DNA of 64,000 nucleotides from Leifsonia sp. Root112D2 (GTDB lineage Bacteria; Actinomycetota; Actinomycetes; Actinomycetales; Microbacteriaceae), in the NCBI RefSeq assembly GCF_001424905.1, contig NZ_LMCU01000002.1, positions 385,298-449,297 on the forward strand. Direction: 5' to 3'. Below, piece by piece: positions 54,588-63,862 of the stretch (its first letter is position 1; each line of letters begins with the position of its first letter). The notes beneath the pieces were generated by a model. That model ran no database searches and was not told the DNA's origin. It saw only the letters and a program-made list of their open reading frames with translations. The position numbers and the translations under genes were made by a program.

Positions 54588-54947
54588 TCAGCGGCCAACC
54601 GATCCCGGCCCGAGCAGCACAGCCAGAAACACGACAGCCGATCCGATGAGGAAGAGCACGACAGCGCTGCGGATGGTGATGACCTTGTTGCGGTCGGAGG
54701 TGGGTACGTCGACCTCGAGTACGGGGCACCCCGACCAGGCGAAGCAGAAGACCCCCAGAGCCAGCACGGCACAGCCGATCCACCAGAGCACGGCGAGCCC
54801 CGCAGGAAGCTCTGTCGGTCGCCATCCCGAGATCAGGAGCCCTGCAAAAGGCACGGCGACCGCGATGATCGATGCGCCGAACCAGATGGTGCCACTGAAA
54901 ATGATGCGCTTGACTTCTTCTTCGCCCGATGTCATGGAGTCACTCAT
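54588..54947 (-). CDS. Small three-helix membrane protein
   Basis: 119 residues from ATG at 54947, with GGAG just upstream; an ATG four codons later is an alternative. The frame is open to 55181 but that stretch crosses the intergenic inverted repeat and looks non-coding. Three predicted membrane helices at about 15-40, 48-73 and 90-115, with a DRNK-containing loop between the second and third. Not recognised. It sits between thrB and rho on the same strand and might be transcribed with them. Confidence 0.6.
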   Translation of the reverse strand: MSDSMTSGEEEVKRIIFSGTIWFGASIIAVAVPFAGLLISGWRPTELPAGLAVLWWIGCAVLALGVFCFAWSGCPVLEVDVPTSDRNKVITIRSAVVLFLIGSAVVFLAVLLGPGSVGR

Positions 54948-55033
54948 GACTCCACTTTTCCCCCATCGCTGGCCGTCGGCAAGGGTGTCGATGCCCATCG
55001 GTGGCGCGGGTGCTTCTGACGCACGAAGCCGCT

Positions 55034-55089
55034 GAGGGGCAAGTTTTGGCCCCTGAAACCGAGATTTAAGGGGCCAAAGCTTGCCCCTC
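55034..55089. repeat. Near-perfect 21-bp inverted repeat, 14-base loop
   Basis: Arms 55034-55054 (GAGGGGCAAGTTTTGGCCCC plus T) and 55069-55089 match over 21 bases with a single T/C difference that still allows G-T pairing. The loop is gaaaccgagattta. There is no T-run on either side. Part of the element (TTGGCCCCTGAA-CC) together with a nearby TTCTGACGCA recurs upstream of lysA at about 60133-60156, so it is probably a dispersed repeat. It lies downstream of thrB and could stabilise or end that mRNA. Confidence 0.75.
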
Positions 55090-55109
55090 ACAATGGAGGG
55101 AGGCTCGCG

Positions 55110-55202
55110 GGGTCTCGATACGCCTCCTCCGGTTCGTATCGCACTGCGTGCGATCGCTCTTGTTCTTCGATGCTGACGCATCGAAGCGGCTACTCGACCA
55201 GC
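55110..55202. repeat. REP-like intergenic element with two internal hairpins
   Basis: Begins GGGGTCTCGATACGCC and ends GGCTACTCGACCAGC, the imperfectly complementary ends of a repeat class common in Microbacteriaceae intergenic DNA. Inside are two perfect hairpins, ATCGCAC/GTGCGAT (55138-55154) and CTTCGATGC/GCATCGAAG (55165-55186). It starts 21 bases beyond the thrB stop and 20 bases before the 21-bp inverted repeat. Function unknown; a transcription end or mRNA-stability role is possible. Confidence 0.7.
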
Positions 55203-55223
55203 GGGACGGGGCGTCCAATGAGT

Positions 55224-56186
55224 TCAGGAACCGGGGAGCGCGGATGCCGCCAGATCGGTGACCGAGACCGTCGCACCCTTGAAATCGACAGCCAGCATCA
55301 GTGCCTGCCACCGGCTTTCGGAGTTCGACGCCACGAGCGCCGCCGCGGCCAGCCGCTGGCCCGGGTCGCTGCAGAGCACCAGAACGGATGGCCCGGCGCC
55401 GGAAACAACGGCGGCGAATCCGTTCTCTCGCAGCATCGTCACAAGCCGGTGCGTCTCCGGCATGGCCGAGGCGCGGTAGCTCTGGTGCAGCTTGTCCTCG
55501 GTGGCCGCGAGCAGCAGCTCAGGGCTCTGTGTGAGTGCTGCAACGAGCAGCGCCGATCTCGAGAGGTTGAACACGGCATCCGCGTGGGGAACCTGCAGCG
55601 GCTGCAGGCTGCGGGCCAGCGCCGTGGACATGACGTGCTCGGGCACGAAGACCAGCGGCGATACCCCGCGGTGCACCATGAGCTTCTTGCTCTGCGGGCC
55701 TTCGGGCGTGACCCAGGCGATGGTGAGGCCGCCGAAGAGGGCCGGGGCCACGTTGTCGGGATGCCCCTCCATCTCGGTGGCGAGGGCGAGCAGTCCGAGC
55801 GCGTCGATGTCGACGATGCCCCTCAGCAGGCCCTTGGCCGCCATGATGCCCGAGACGATTGCGGCACCGGATGACCCGAGGCCGCGCCCGTGCGGAATCG
55901 CATTGCGGGCAACCACATCGATGCCCGGCATCTCTCGACCGAGCGAACGGAAGGTGTGCGCGATGGCCGTGACGACGAGATTGGTCTCGTCGGTGGGCAC
56001 CTCGCCGGCACCGATGCCGATGACCTCGACGTGCGCTCCCGGCTCGTCGCGAACCGTCACGGTGAGCTCGTCATACAGCGACAGCGCGAGGCCGAAGGTG
56101 TCGAAGCCCGGGCCGAGGTTCGCCGAGGTGGCGGGAACCTGAACCGTCACCGACCGTCCGCGCGGAGCGGAAGCAGCGTGGCTCAT
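55224..56186 (-). CDS. thrB: Homoserine kinase
   Basis: 320 residues; ATG at 56186 overlaps the thrC stop as ATGA. GHMP-kinase motifs are VPATSANLGPGFDTFGLA, the ATP loop PHGRGLGSSGAAIVSG, and the C-terminal VVSGAGPSVLVL. It phosphorylates homoserine for threonine synthesis. Last gene of the lysA-hom-thrC-thrB run; two structured repeats follow. Confidence 0.96.
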   Translation of the reverse strand: MSHAASAPRGRSVTVQVPATSANLGPGFDTFGLALSLYDELTVTVRDEPGAHVEVIGIGAGEVPTDETNLVVTAIAHTFRSLGREMPGIDVVARNAIPHGRGLGSSGAAIVSGIMAAKGLLRGIVDIDALGLLALATEMEGHPDNVAPALFGGLTIAWVTPEGPQSKKLMVHRGVSPLVFVPEHVMSTALARSLQPLQVPHADAVFNLSRSALLVAALTQSPELLLAATEDKLHQSYRASAMPETHRLVTMLRENGFAAVVSGAGPSVLVLCSDPGQRLAAAALVASNSESRWQALMLAVDFKGATVSVTDLAASALPGS

Positions 56187-57292
56187 GCGGCGTTCCCGGA
56201 ACCATTCGGCACCAGGGCGAGCACCTCCGCGATAGTGGCCGTGTCCACGGGAACGACCGTGGGCTTCACGTCGGATCCGTCGGCGGTACGCAACGCCCAC
56301 TGCGGATCCTTGAGTCCGTGTCCGGTGACCGTGAGCACAACGGTGGCGCCCTTCGCAATCGCTCCGGCATCCGAGCGCTCGAGCAGACCGGCGACGCTGA
56401 TGGCGGATGCCGGCTCCACGAAGATTCCGACCTCACCGGCAAGAATGTGGTACGCCTCGAGGATCGCGGCGTCGTCGATGGCACCGAAGTATCCGTCGGT
56501 CTGTTCGCGGGCGGCGAGCGCGAGCTGCCACGACGCGGGGTTGCCAATGCGGATGGCGCTGGCGATGGTCTCCGGGTTCTTCACCGGGTGACCGACGACG
56601 ATCGGCGCGCTGCCTGCGGCCTGAAAACCGAACATGCGCGGCAGCTTCGTGGTCTCACCGCGCTCCAGCTCCTCCGCGTATCCGCGCGAGTACGCGGTGT
56701 AGTTGCCGGCGTTTCCGACGGGAACGATGTGAAAGTCGGGCGCATCCCCCAGAACCTCGACGACCTCGAATGCCGCCGTCTTCTGGCCCTCGATACGGTC
56801 GGGGTTCACCGAGTTCACGAGGTGCACCGGGTAGTTGTTCGCCAGGTCGCGGGCGATCTCGAGGCAATCGTCGAAGTTGCCCTGCACCTGCAGCAACTGG
56901 GCGTCGTGGGCGATGGCCTGGCTGAGCTTGCCCATCGCGATCTTGCCCTCGGGCACCAGCACAACTGCCTGAATGCCCGCGTGCGTGGCATACGCGGCCG
57001 CAGACGCGGAAGTGTTGCCGGTGGAGGCGCAGATCACGGCCTTGGCGCCGGCCTCCATCGCCTTGGAAATGGCCATGGTCATGCCACGGTCCTTGAACGA
57101 GCCGGTCGGGTTCATGCCCTCGTACTTGACCCAGACATCCGCACCGGTGCGTGCCGACAGCGCGGGCGCGGGCAGCAGCGGGGTACCTCCCTCGCCGAGC
57201 GTGACAATGGGCGTGGCATCCGAGATGTTGAGACGATCCGCATACTCGCGCAGCACTCCGCGCCACTGACGACTGTTGGGTTTTGACGGCAT
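56183..57292 (-). CDS. thrC: Threonine synthase
   Basis: 369 residues. PLP lysine in NPTGSFKDRGMTMA, then ASTGNTSASAAAYA and a C-terminal VTGHGLKDP. It is the short, SAM-independent actinobacterial type, converting O-phosphohomoserine to threonine. Its ATG overlaps the last base of the hom stop. Confidence 0.96.
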   Translation of the reverse strand: MPSKPNSRQWRGVLREYADRLNISDATPIVTLGEGGTPLLPAPALSARTGADVWVKYEGMNPTGSFKDRGMTMAISKAMEAGAKAVICASTGNTSASAAAYATHAGIQAVVLVPEGKIAMGKLSQAIAHDAQLLQVQGNFDDCLEIARDLANNYPVHLVNSVNPDRIEGQKTAAFEVVEVLGDAPDFHIVPVGNAGNYTAYSRGYAEELERGETTKLPRMFGFQAAGSAPIVVGHPVKNPETIASAIRIGNPASWQLALAAREQTDGYFGAIDDAAILEAYHILAGEVGIFVEPASAISVAGLLERSDAGAIAKGATVVLTVTGHGLKDPQWALRTADGSDVKPTVVPVDTATIAEVLALVPNGSGNAA

Positions 57293-58638
57293 TACGATCC
57301 TTCGACTCGGAGTATGGATGCGACGGAACTCACCACATCGCTCGCCGCGAGAACCTTCACCGTGGCGGCAAGGGCTGACTCGGGGGCTGCGTGGGTTCCG
57401 ATTACAAGGGTAGCGGTGGGCGGGGCGTCCGCTGCAACGGTATGACCCGGCGTCTCATCAGGCGCCGTCGCGACCGACTGCTGCACGGTTTCGACCGAGA
57501 CGCCGCCGTCGCTGAGCAGACGCGCAATGGTGGCGAGCACGCCCGGCTGGTCGACGACCTGCAGGGAGATCTGGTAGCGGGTGGTGACGGATCCGACGTC
57601 GAGCACGGGCAGTTTCGAGTGCGTCGATTCGGCGACGCCCGGGCCGCCGACGACGTGTCGGCGGGCGGCCGAGACGAGGTCGCCGAGCACCGCGGATGCC
57701 GTCTGCACTCCCCCGGCGCCTGCACCGTAGAACATCAGGTCGCCAGCAGCGGCGGCCTGCACGAAGACGGCGTTGTGGGCACCGTGCACCGAGGCGAGCG
57801 GATGCTCCCGGCTGATCAACGCGGGATACACGCGTGCCGAGACGCCCTTCTCGCCGGTCGTGGCATCCGTCAGCCGCTCGCAGATCGCCAGCAGCTTGAT
57901 CACGTAGCCGCCCGCGCGGGCGGCGTCGACCTGCTCCTTCGTGATGGAGGTGATGCCCTCGCGGTACACGGATTCGATCGGCACGGTGGTGTGGAAGGCC
58001 AGGCTGGCCAGAATGGCCGCCTTCTGGGCGGCGTCATAGCCTTCGATGTCGGCGGTCGGGTCGGCTTCGGCGTAACCAAGTTCGGTTGCCGTGGCGAGCG
58101 CCGATTCGAGCGTGTCGCCGTGCGTGTCCATGCGATCGAGAATGAAGTTCGTGGTGCCGTTGACGATGCCGAGAATGCGGTCCACGCGGTCACCGGCGAG
58201 GCTGTCGTGCAGCGGCCGGATGATCGGAATCGCGGCGGCGACGGCGGCCTCATAGTCGAGCTGGGCACCGACCTGCTCGGCGGCCCGAAACAGCTCGGGG
58301 CCGTGGGTGGCGAGCAGCGCCTTGTTAGCGGTGACGACATCCGCGCCCGAGTTCAGCGCCTGCAACACGAGTGTGCGCGCCGGTTCGATGCCGCCGATGA
58401 GTTCGATCACGATGTCGGCGCCCAGAATCAGGGACTCGGCATCCGTGGTGAAGAGGTGCTGCGGCAGCTCGACCGAGCGCGGCGCATCGACGTCGCGCAC
58501 GGCGATGCCGATGAGCTCGAGGCCGGCGCCGACGCGAGCGGTGAGCTCGTCTTTCTGCGAGAGCAGCAGACTCGCCACCTGCGCGCCGACGGAGCCGGCG
58601 CCCAGCAGGGCGACCCGCAGGTTTCTGTACTCGATCAT
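57292..58638 (-). CDS. hom: Homoserine dehydrogenase
   Basis: 448 residues. N-terminal NAD-binding LLGAGSVGAQVASLL, then VNGTTNFILDRM and ADPTADIEGYDAAQKAAIL of the catalytic domain. A C-terminal ACT domain starts near YQISLQVVDQPGVLATIARL and would mediate threonine feedback. Makes homoserine from aspartate semialdehyde. ATG overlaps the lysA stop as ATGA. Confidence 0.96.
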   Translation of the reverse strand: MIEYRNLRVALLGAGSVGAQVASLLLSQKDELTARVGAGLELIGIAVRDVDAPRSVELPQHLFTTDAESLILGADIVIELIGGIEPARTLVLQALNSGADVVTANKALLATHGPELFRAAEQVGAQLDYEAAVAAAIPIIRPLHDSLAGDRVDRILGIVNGTTNFILDRMDTHGDTLESALATATELGYAEADPTADIEGYDAAQKAAILASLAFHTTVPIESVYREGITSITKEQVDAARAGGYVIKLLAICERLTDATTGEKGVSARVYPALISREHPLASVHGAHNAVFVQAAAAGDLMFYGAGAGGVQTASAVLGDLVSAARRHVVGGPGVAESTHSKLPVLDVGSVTTRYQISLQVVDQPGVLATIARLLSDGGVSVETVQQSVATAPDETPGHTVAADAPPTATLVIGTHAAPESALAATVKVLAASDVVSSVASILRVEGS

Positions 58639-60062
58639 GCGTGCTTTCCACTCCGTGTAATGCCGGCGTCGCGCGCCAGCAGGTCTTCTTCACTCTCGCC
58701 GCGCACTATCACGCGGGCGACGCCGTCGCGCACCGCCACCACCGGCGGGCGACCCAAGTAGTTGTAGTTGCTCGACAGCGACCAGCAGTACGCGCCCGTG
58801 GCGGGTATCGCGACCAGGTCCCCGGGTGCCACATCGCCGGGCAGGTAGTCGGCGTAAACCAGAATGTCGCCGGACTCGCAATGTTTCCCCGCGATGCGCA
58901 CGAGCACCGCTTCGGCGTCGGATGCGCGACTCGCGATGCGTACGGCGTAGTCGGCACCGTAGAGGGCCGGCCTGGCGTTGTCGCTCATGCCGCCGTCGAC
59001 GCTCACGTACTTACGGGTCGCGGTTCCGGGCGCTTCGGCAGGCTCAGCAATCGTCACTTCGACGTCCTTCGTCGTACCCACCTCGTAAAGCGTGAACGTG
59101 GACGGCCCCACGATCACACGACCCGGCTCGAACGCCACCACCGGCAGCGGAACGCCGATGCGAGCGCACTCGGCTGCCACGATGTCGGCGATGCGCGCGG
59201 CGAGTTCGTCGAGCGGCGTCGGCTCGTCCGCACTTGTGTATGCGATGCCGAAGCCGCCGCCGAGATTCAGTTCGGGCACGGGTCCGTCGGCAAGCAGCGC
59301 CGCGTGCACCGCAAGCAGCCGCGACGCGGACTCGGCGAAACCCTCCACCCCGAAGATCTGGGAGCCGATGTGGCAGTGCAGTCCCAAGAATTCCAGGGTG
59401 TCGTGCGCTCGGATCGCCGCAACGGCATCCGCTGCGGCATTCAACGGAAGGCCGAACTTCTGATCCTCGTGCGCCGTGGCAAGAAAGTCGTGGGTATGCG
59501 CGTGCACGCCGCTGTTGACCCGCAGGCGAACGCGCTGGCGGCGACCGTGCCGAGCCGCGGCATCCGCGACCCTCTCGATCTCCTGCAGGCTGTCGATCAC
59601 TATCGCGCCGACGCCCACGGAGACGGCGCGATCGATCTCGGCGAGCGACTTGTTATTGCCGTGAAAGCCGAGTCGCGCGGGATCGACTCCCGCGGCGAGA
59701 ACGACGGCCAGCTCACCGCCGCTGCACACGTCGATGTTCAAACCGGCCTCGGTGACCCAGCGCGCCACCTCGGTGCTGAGAAAGGCCTTGCCCGCGTAAT
59801 AGACCGTGGCGCTTGTTCCCACGCGAGCGAACTCGCGGCGAAAGGCGTCGAGGGCGCCCGCGGCACGGGAGCGCAGGTCGACCTCGTCGACCACGTACAG
59901 AGGCGTGCCGAACTCGGCGGCGAGCGCCGTGGCGGCAACACCGGCGATGGCGAGCGCCCCCTGCGCATCACGGGCGACACCGCTCGACCAGAGCGCGGGC
60001 GCGAGCTCGTTGGCGTCGCGCGGCTCGGCGAGCCAATCGGGGGCGAGAGGGCTGACGGCCAC
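58635..60062 (-). CDS. lysA: Diaminopimelate decarboxylase
   Basis: 475 residues from GTG at 60062, preceded by GTGAGG; the frame is open to 60179 but lacks a ribosome site. PLP lysine in YYAGKAFLS, HCHIGSQ, LNLGGGFGI and the C-terminal KHCESGD are clear. It makes lysine and controls the cell-wall precursor meso-DAP. Between KDVEV and RKYVSVDGG lies a short stretch IAEPAEAPG whose DNA matches the dispersed repeat seen at 36770-36793, read in frame. It is the first gene of the threonine/lysine run after a 162-base gap. Confidence 0.95.
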   Translation of the reverse strand: MAVSPLAPDWLAEPRDANELAPALWSSGVARDAQGALAIAGVAATALAAEFGTPLYVVDEVDLRSRAAGALDAFRREFARVGTSATVYYAGKAFLSTEVARWVTEAGLNIDVCSGGELAVVLAAGVDPARLGFHGNNKSLAEIDRAVSVGVGAIVIDSLQEIERVADAAARHGRRQRVRLRVNSGVHAHTHDFLATAHEDQKFGLPLNAAADAVAAIRAHDTLEFLGLHCHIGSQIFGVEGFAESASRLLAVHAALLADGPVPELNLGGGFGIAYTSADEPTPLDELAARIADIVAAECARIGVPLPVVAFEPGRVIVGPSTFTLYEVGTTKDVEVTIAEPAEAPGTATRKYVSVDGGMSDNARPALYGADYAVRIASRASDAEAVLVRIAGKHCESGDILVYADYLPGDVAPGDLVAIPATGAYCWSLSSNYNYLGRPPVVAVRDGVARVIVRGESEEDLLARDAGITRSGKHA

Positions 60063-60224
60063 GAATGAAACCTCACAGGATGGGTCGAGTAGGTGTCTCA
60101 CTGTGGCGAGCGGACCCGGGTTGGCCCCTGAAGCCAGTGATTCTGACGCAAACCGCCGTAGGCGGGCGCAGACGTGCAAAAGTCTACAGAAATCGGGTGC
60201 CGGCCCTGAAATCCGCCGAGCTGC

Positions 60225-61040
60225 TCAGCCGCAGCTGCCCTTGGTGCTGAACGTCTGTGACGTCAGCGCGAGGTCGGCGGCGTGAAAGGTCACCGTGGCG
60301 GCCTTCGGGTTCACGTCGATCTTCGTCACGTCAACGCCCTTCGGCAGGTATTGCGCCACGCAGACGGGCAGCGGCTTGGCCCCGAGAAGCTTGGTGACGA
60401 AATCGGAGAGGTCGAGTCCGGCCGGCCCCGCCGTGACCTTCGCCGCCGTCGGGGTCAACTCGATGGTCGTGCCCGCCGCCTCCGGCTTAGCCGTGGCATG
60501 GTATTTCACCGTGAAGCCGAGCAGGCTTTGAGCCCCGTCGAAACTCAGCGTTCCCTCACCCAACGTGACACCGGATGTCGCCTGCGGCACCTTCAGAAGC
60601 GCGTTCAGCGCATCCTGGCTCATCTTCACCGTCGCGGTGACGTCACGCACGGGCGTACTGAGATCGGTGGAGACGCCGCTGGCCACAACATGGGCGGGTG
60701 CGGGAATGCCGTTGACGGCGAGCGTCGGGGCATCCAGTTCGACGTGGTCGAACGAGCCGGAGAGATACTGCAGGATCACGGAACCGCCGCCGATGTGCAC
60801 ATCAACCGCGCCCGTCACATTGTCGGGCAGCCTCTGTTCGATCTGGTCGGCCGCCACCGATTCGGCGGCGGAGCGTAGCCCGTTGTCGACGAGCACGGCG
60901 GCGATGCCGAGCAGAATGATCAGCCCGCCGACGATCCAGGCCGCGATGATCCAACCGCGCCCGCGTTTGCGCGCCGGGCGACCACCGTCGGGAGCCTCGA
61001 AGAACCCCTCGATCGATGCCGTACCGTCCCCCTGGCTCAT
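60225..61040 (-). CDS. DUF2993 (LmeA-like) membrane-anchored protein
   Basis: 271 residues. A basic N-terminus precedes one membrane helix near 30-52 (WIIAAWIVGGLIILLGIAAV), then an outer beta-rich DUF2993 domain. Mycobacterial LmeA binds phosphoinositides and helps lipomannan synthesis; here only the fold class can be inferred. It follows argS by 4 bases and is probably co-transcribed. Confidence 0.85.
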   Translation of the reverse strand: MSQGDGTASIEGFFEAPDGGRPARKRGRGWIIAAWIVGGLIILLGIAAVLVDNGLRSAAESVAADQIEQRLPDNVTGAVDVHIGGGSVILQYLSGSFDHVELDAPTLAVNGIPAPAHVVASGVSTDLSTPVRDVTATVKMSQDALNALLKVPQATSGVTLGEGTLSFDGAQSLLGFTVKYHATAKPEAAGTTIELTPTAAKVTAGPAGLDLSDFVTKLLGAKPLPVCVAQYLPKGVDVTKIDVNPKAATVTFHAADLALTSQTFSTKGSCG

Positions 61041-61044
61041 GTGC

Positions 61045-62742
61045 CTACATGCGCTCCGGGGCGCTCACTCCGAGCAACTCGAGCCCGTTGCGAATGACCT
61101 GTCCCGCCGCGTCGTTGAGCCACAGCCGGGTACGGTGCACGTCTGACACGGGCTCGTCGCCGAGCGGAATCACGCGGCAGTTGTCGTACCAGCGGTGGTA
61201 CAGGCCGGCGATCTCTTCGACGTAGCGGGCCACGCGGTGCGGCTCGCGCAGTTCGGCCGCCTGGGCGACGATGCGGGGAAACTCCTGCAGTCCGCCCAAC
61301 AGTGCCGATTCGCTCTCGTGCGTGAGCAGCTCGGGCGCGAAGCTGCTGCGGTCAACGCCTGCCTCGGCCGCATTGCGCGCCACCGAGCGGGTGCGCGCAT
61401 GGGCGTACTGCACATAGAAGACGGGGTTGTCGTTGGTGCGCTTACGCAGTTGCTCGGGGTCGAGCGCGAGCGGCGAGTCGGCCGGGTAACGCCCCAGGGA
61501 GTAGCGCAGCGCATCCGTTCCCAGCCACTCGCGCAGGTCGTTGAGCTCGATGATGTTGCCCGCCCGTTTGGAGAGCCTGGCGCCGTTCACGCTCACGAGC
61601 TGACCGATGAGCACCTCGATGTCGCGCTCGGGATCGTCGCCGGCCGCCCCGGCGAGCGCCTTGAGACGGTGCACATAGCCGTGGTGATCGGCCCCGAGCA
61701 GGTAGATCTTGTGCTCGAAACCGCGGTCGCCCTTGTTGAGGTAATAGGCGGCATCCGCGGCGAAGTAGGTATAGACGCCGTTCGAGCGGCGAATGACCCG
61801 GTCTTTGTCGTCGCCGAAGTCGGTGGTGCGCACCCACACGGCGCCATCGTCGTCGAAGACGTGGCCCTGCGCGCGCAGGCGGTCGACGGCCTCGTCGATG
61901 GGGCTCGTGCCGTCGGCTCCCGGCGCGTGCAGCGTGCGTTCGCTGAAGAACACGTCGAAGCCCACGTTGAAGCGGGCCAGCGACTCACGAATCTCGGCCA
62001 GTTGCAGCGCGTACGCGCTCTCACGGGCGATGGCGAGTGCCTCGTCGCTCGACCTCTCGAGCAGATCGGGATGTTCGGCAAGCACAGTCGTCGCCAGTTC
62101 GGCGATATACGCGCCCGGGTACCCGTTCTCTGGTGTGGGCTCGCCCTTGGCCGCTGCGAGCACTGAAAGCCCGAAGGTGTCCATCTGGTTGCCGGCGTCG
62201 TTGATGTAGTACTCGCTGGCCACCTCGGCACCGGATGCCTTCAGCACCCGCGCAATCGAGTCGCCGAGCGCTGCCCAGCGCGTGTGGCCGATGTGCAGCG
62301 GCCCGGTCGGGTTGGCCGAGACGAATTCGAGGTTGATGCGCTCGCCTTGCCGAGCCTCATTGTGTCCGTAGCTCGCGCCGGCATCCACGATCACCTTCGC
62401 GAGTTTGCCCGCCGCGGCGGCGTCGAGCCGCAGGTTGATGAATCCAGGGCCGGCCACCTCGGCGGATGCGACGCCATCGATCGACTGCGCGGCATCCGCG
62501 ATCTCGCCCGCCAGCTCACGGGGATTGACGCCGAGGCGCTTGCCGAGCCGCATCGCCACGTTGGAGGCCCAGTCGCCGTGGTCGCGGTTCTTCGGGCGCT
62601 CGAGGGTGACGTCTGCGGGGCTGAGCTCGATGGCCGTCGTCTCGCCGACATCCGGCTCGCTGGCGCTCGCGCGTCGACGCTCCACGATGGTGTTGACGAT
62701 GTCGTAGAGGGATGCGGCGAGTTCAGCGGGAGTCACGAGCAT
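61045..62742 (-). CDS. argS: Arginyl-tRNA synthetase
   Basis: 565 residues from ATG at 62742 (MLVTPAELAASLYDIV); the frame is open to 62937 but without a ribosome site. Class I HIGH is in NPTGPLHIGHTRWAALGD; the KMSKS position reads GARLSKRAGN, as in many ArgRS. The DALR anticodon domain ends the protein (NGLELLGVSAPERM). It charges tRNA-Arg, one gene of which (CCG) lies about 1 kb away. Confidence 0.96.
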   Translation of the reverse strand: MLVTPAELAASLYDIVNTIVERRRASASEPDVGETTAIELSPADVTLERPKNRDHGDWASNVAMRLGKRLGVNPRELAGEIADAAQSIDGVASAEVAGPGFINLRLDAAAAGKLAKVIVDAGASYGHNEARQGERINLEFVSANPTGPLHIGHTRWAALGDSIARVLKASGAEVASEYYINDAGNQMDTFGLSVLAAAKGEPTPENGYPGAYIAELATTVLAEHPDLLERSSDEALAIARESAYALQLAEIRESLARFNVGFDVFFSERTLHAPGADGTSPIDEAVDRLRAQGHVFDDDGAVWVRTTDFGDDKDRVIRRSNGVYTYFAADAAYYLNKGDRGFEHKIYLLGADHHGYVHRLKALAGAAGDDPERDIEVLIGQLVSVNGARLSKRAGNIIELNDLREWLGTDALRYSLGRYPADSPLALDPEQLRKRTNDNPVFYVQYAHARTRSVARNAAEAGVDRSSFAPELLTHESESALLGGLQEFPRIVAQAAELREPHRVARYVEEIAGLYHRWYDNCRVIPLGDEPVSDVHRTRLWLNDAAGQVIRNGLELLGVSAPERM

Positions 62743-62974
62743 CGATTCTATCGGGCGGCGCCTGCGCGGTGGCTGCGGTGCCTGCCCGAGAGCTTTCCGG
62801 TCGGCGTTCATGGTGATTCCGATTTCGGTTCCGCAACGGTTCGGCAACACTTCCTCATCGGCCTGGCTCGGGCACGGCAATTGTGCGTGCAGCCTTGATA
62901 TGGTCGCTAGACACTCAACCGGGCTGTCTGCCCGCACAACTTTCGCTCTCGATCCCCCACAGGAGAGTCACCGC

Positions 62975-63601
62975 ATGGTTGCACCGTTCCGCGCTCGTCA
63001 CCGCGTTCGCGCCGCCGCCGTTCTCGCGGCTGTCGCGACCGTCACGCTGCTCGCATCCTGCTCGGCCGAACCCGCGCCGTCGCCGTCGCCGAGTCAGACT
63101 CAGAGCCACAGCGAGACGCCGAGTGCTTCGACGCAGCCGACACCGAGTTCGACCCCGACGGCAACGCCGACCCCGGTCACCCTGACGTGCGATCAGGTCA
63201 TCACGCCCCAGCAGCTCTATACGTACAACTCGAACGTCGGCGCGAACCCCAGCTATACGGCCACGGAAGGCTCACTTGAGGCCCGGGCCGTTGCGGCCAA
63301 GGGAGTGGCCTGCGGCTGGCTCAACCAGAGCAGCAACGAGACCATGCAGTTCGCCGTGGCCAAGCCGACCCCGGCCCTGCTGAACGAACGGGCGGATGCC
63401 GCGGTCACCTCGAGCACACCGGTGCCCACCTACGGCGCTCCCCCGAGCGTCGAGGGTTACTTCTCCGTCGCGGGCAACAAGGGCGAGGTGCAGGTCTTCA
63501 CAAACGGCTACTGGATCGTCGGCACCTCGAGCTGGTTCCTGGAGCCCGGCGACGCCGCCACGCTCGTGGCAAACATCATCGCCAACCTGCCCAAGAGTTA
63601 G
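62975..63601 (+). CDS. Lipoprotein with Ser/Thr/Pro-rich linker
   Basis: 208 residues from ATG at 62975, with AGGAGAG 8 bases upstream. Signal peptide of basic residues and an Ala/Val core ends in LLASC, a lipobox with Cys at about 29. A ~45-residue Ser/Thr/Pro/Gln linker leads to a ~140-residue outer domain with two Cys (LTCDQVI and VACGWLNQ) that may form a disulfide. Family not recognised; the pattern resembles small actinobacterial lipoproteins of unknown role. Confidence 0.8.
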   Translation: MVAPFRARHRVRAAAVLAAVATVTLLASCSAEPAPSPSPSQTQSHSETPSASTQPTPSSTPTATPTPVTLTCDQVITPQQLYTYNSNVGANPSYTATEGSLEARAVAAKGVACGWLNQSSNETMQFAVAKPTPALLNERADAAVTSSTPVPTYGAPPSVEGYFSVAGNKGEVQVFTNGYWIVGTSSWFLEPGDAATLVANIIANLPKS

Positions 63602-63637
63602 CGGCGGCCGCAGCGCCTTTCGACCGATACGGAGCAG

Positions 63638-63700
63638 ATCACCCTGTTTTCGCATTCCGCCCACCCCTGGGCGCGGGCGGAATCACAAAAGCAGGGTGAT
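63638..63700. repeat. Long imperfect inverted repeat before tRNA-Arg
   Basis: ATCACCCTG...ATTCCGCCC (63638-63662) pairs with GGGCGGAAT...CAGGGTGAT (63675-63700), leaving a few mismatches in the middle of the arms and a 12-base loop that itself holds CCC/GGG. It starts 36 bases after the lipoprotein stop. It could be a bidirectional terminator or a small repeat element; no T-run follows. The remainder of 63602-63785 shows nothing further. Confidence 0.6.
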
Positions 63701-63785
63701 TCGTGAACGCTAGGCGCGTGCCGAGCGCGGCATCTACTGACGGCGAGGTGGCCATCGCTGATGTTAGTCTGTACGGGCACTCCTG

Positions 63786-63858
63786 GCCCCCATAGCTCAG
63801 GGGATAGAGCGTCTGCCTCCGGAGCAGAAGGCCGTAGGTTCAAATCCTACTGGGGGCA
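63786..63858 (+). tRNA. tRNA-Arg (anticodon CCG)
   Basis: 73 bases. Acceptor GCCCCCA pairs with TGGGGGC, discriminator A; D arm GCTC/GAGC; anticodon arm TCTGC/GCAGA with loop CTCCGGA, anticodon CCG; T arm GTAGG/CCTAC with TTCAAAT loop. CCA is not encoded. It reads CGG codons. Confidence 0.97.
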
Positions 63859-63862
63859 CTTT

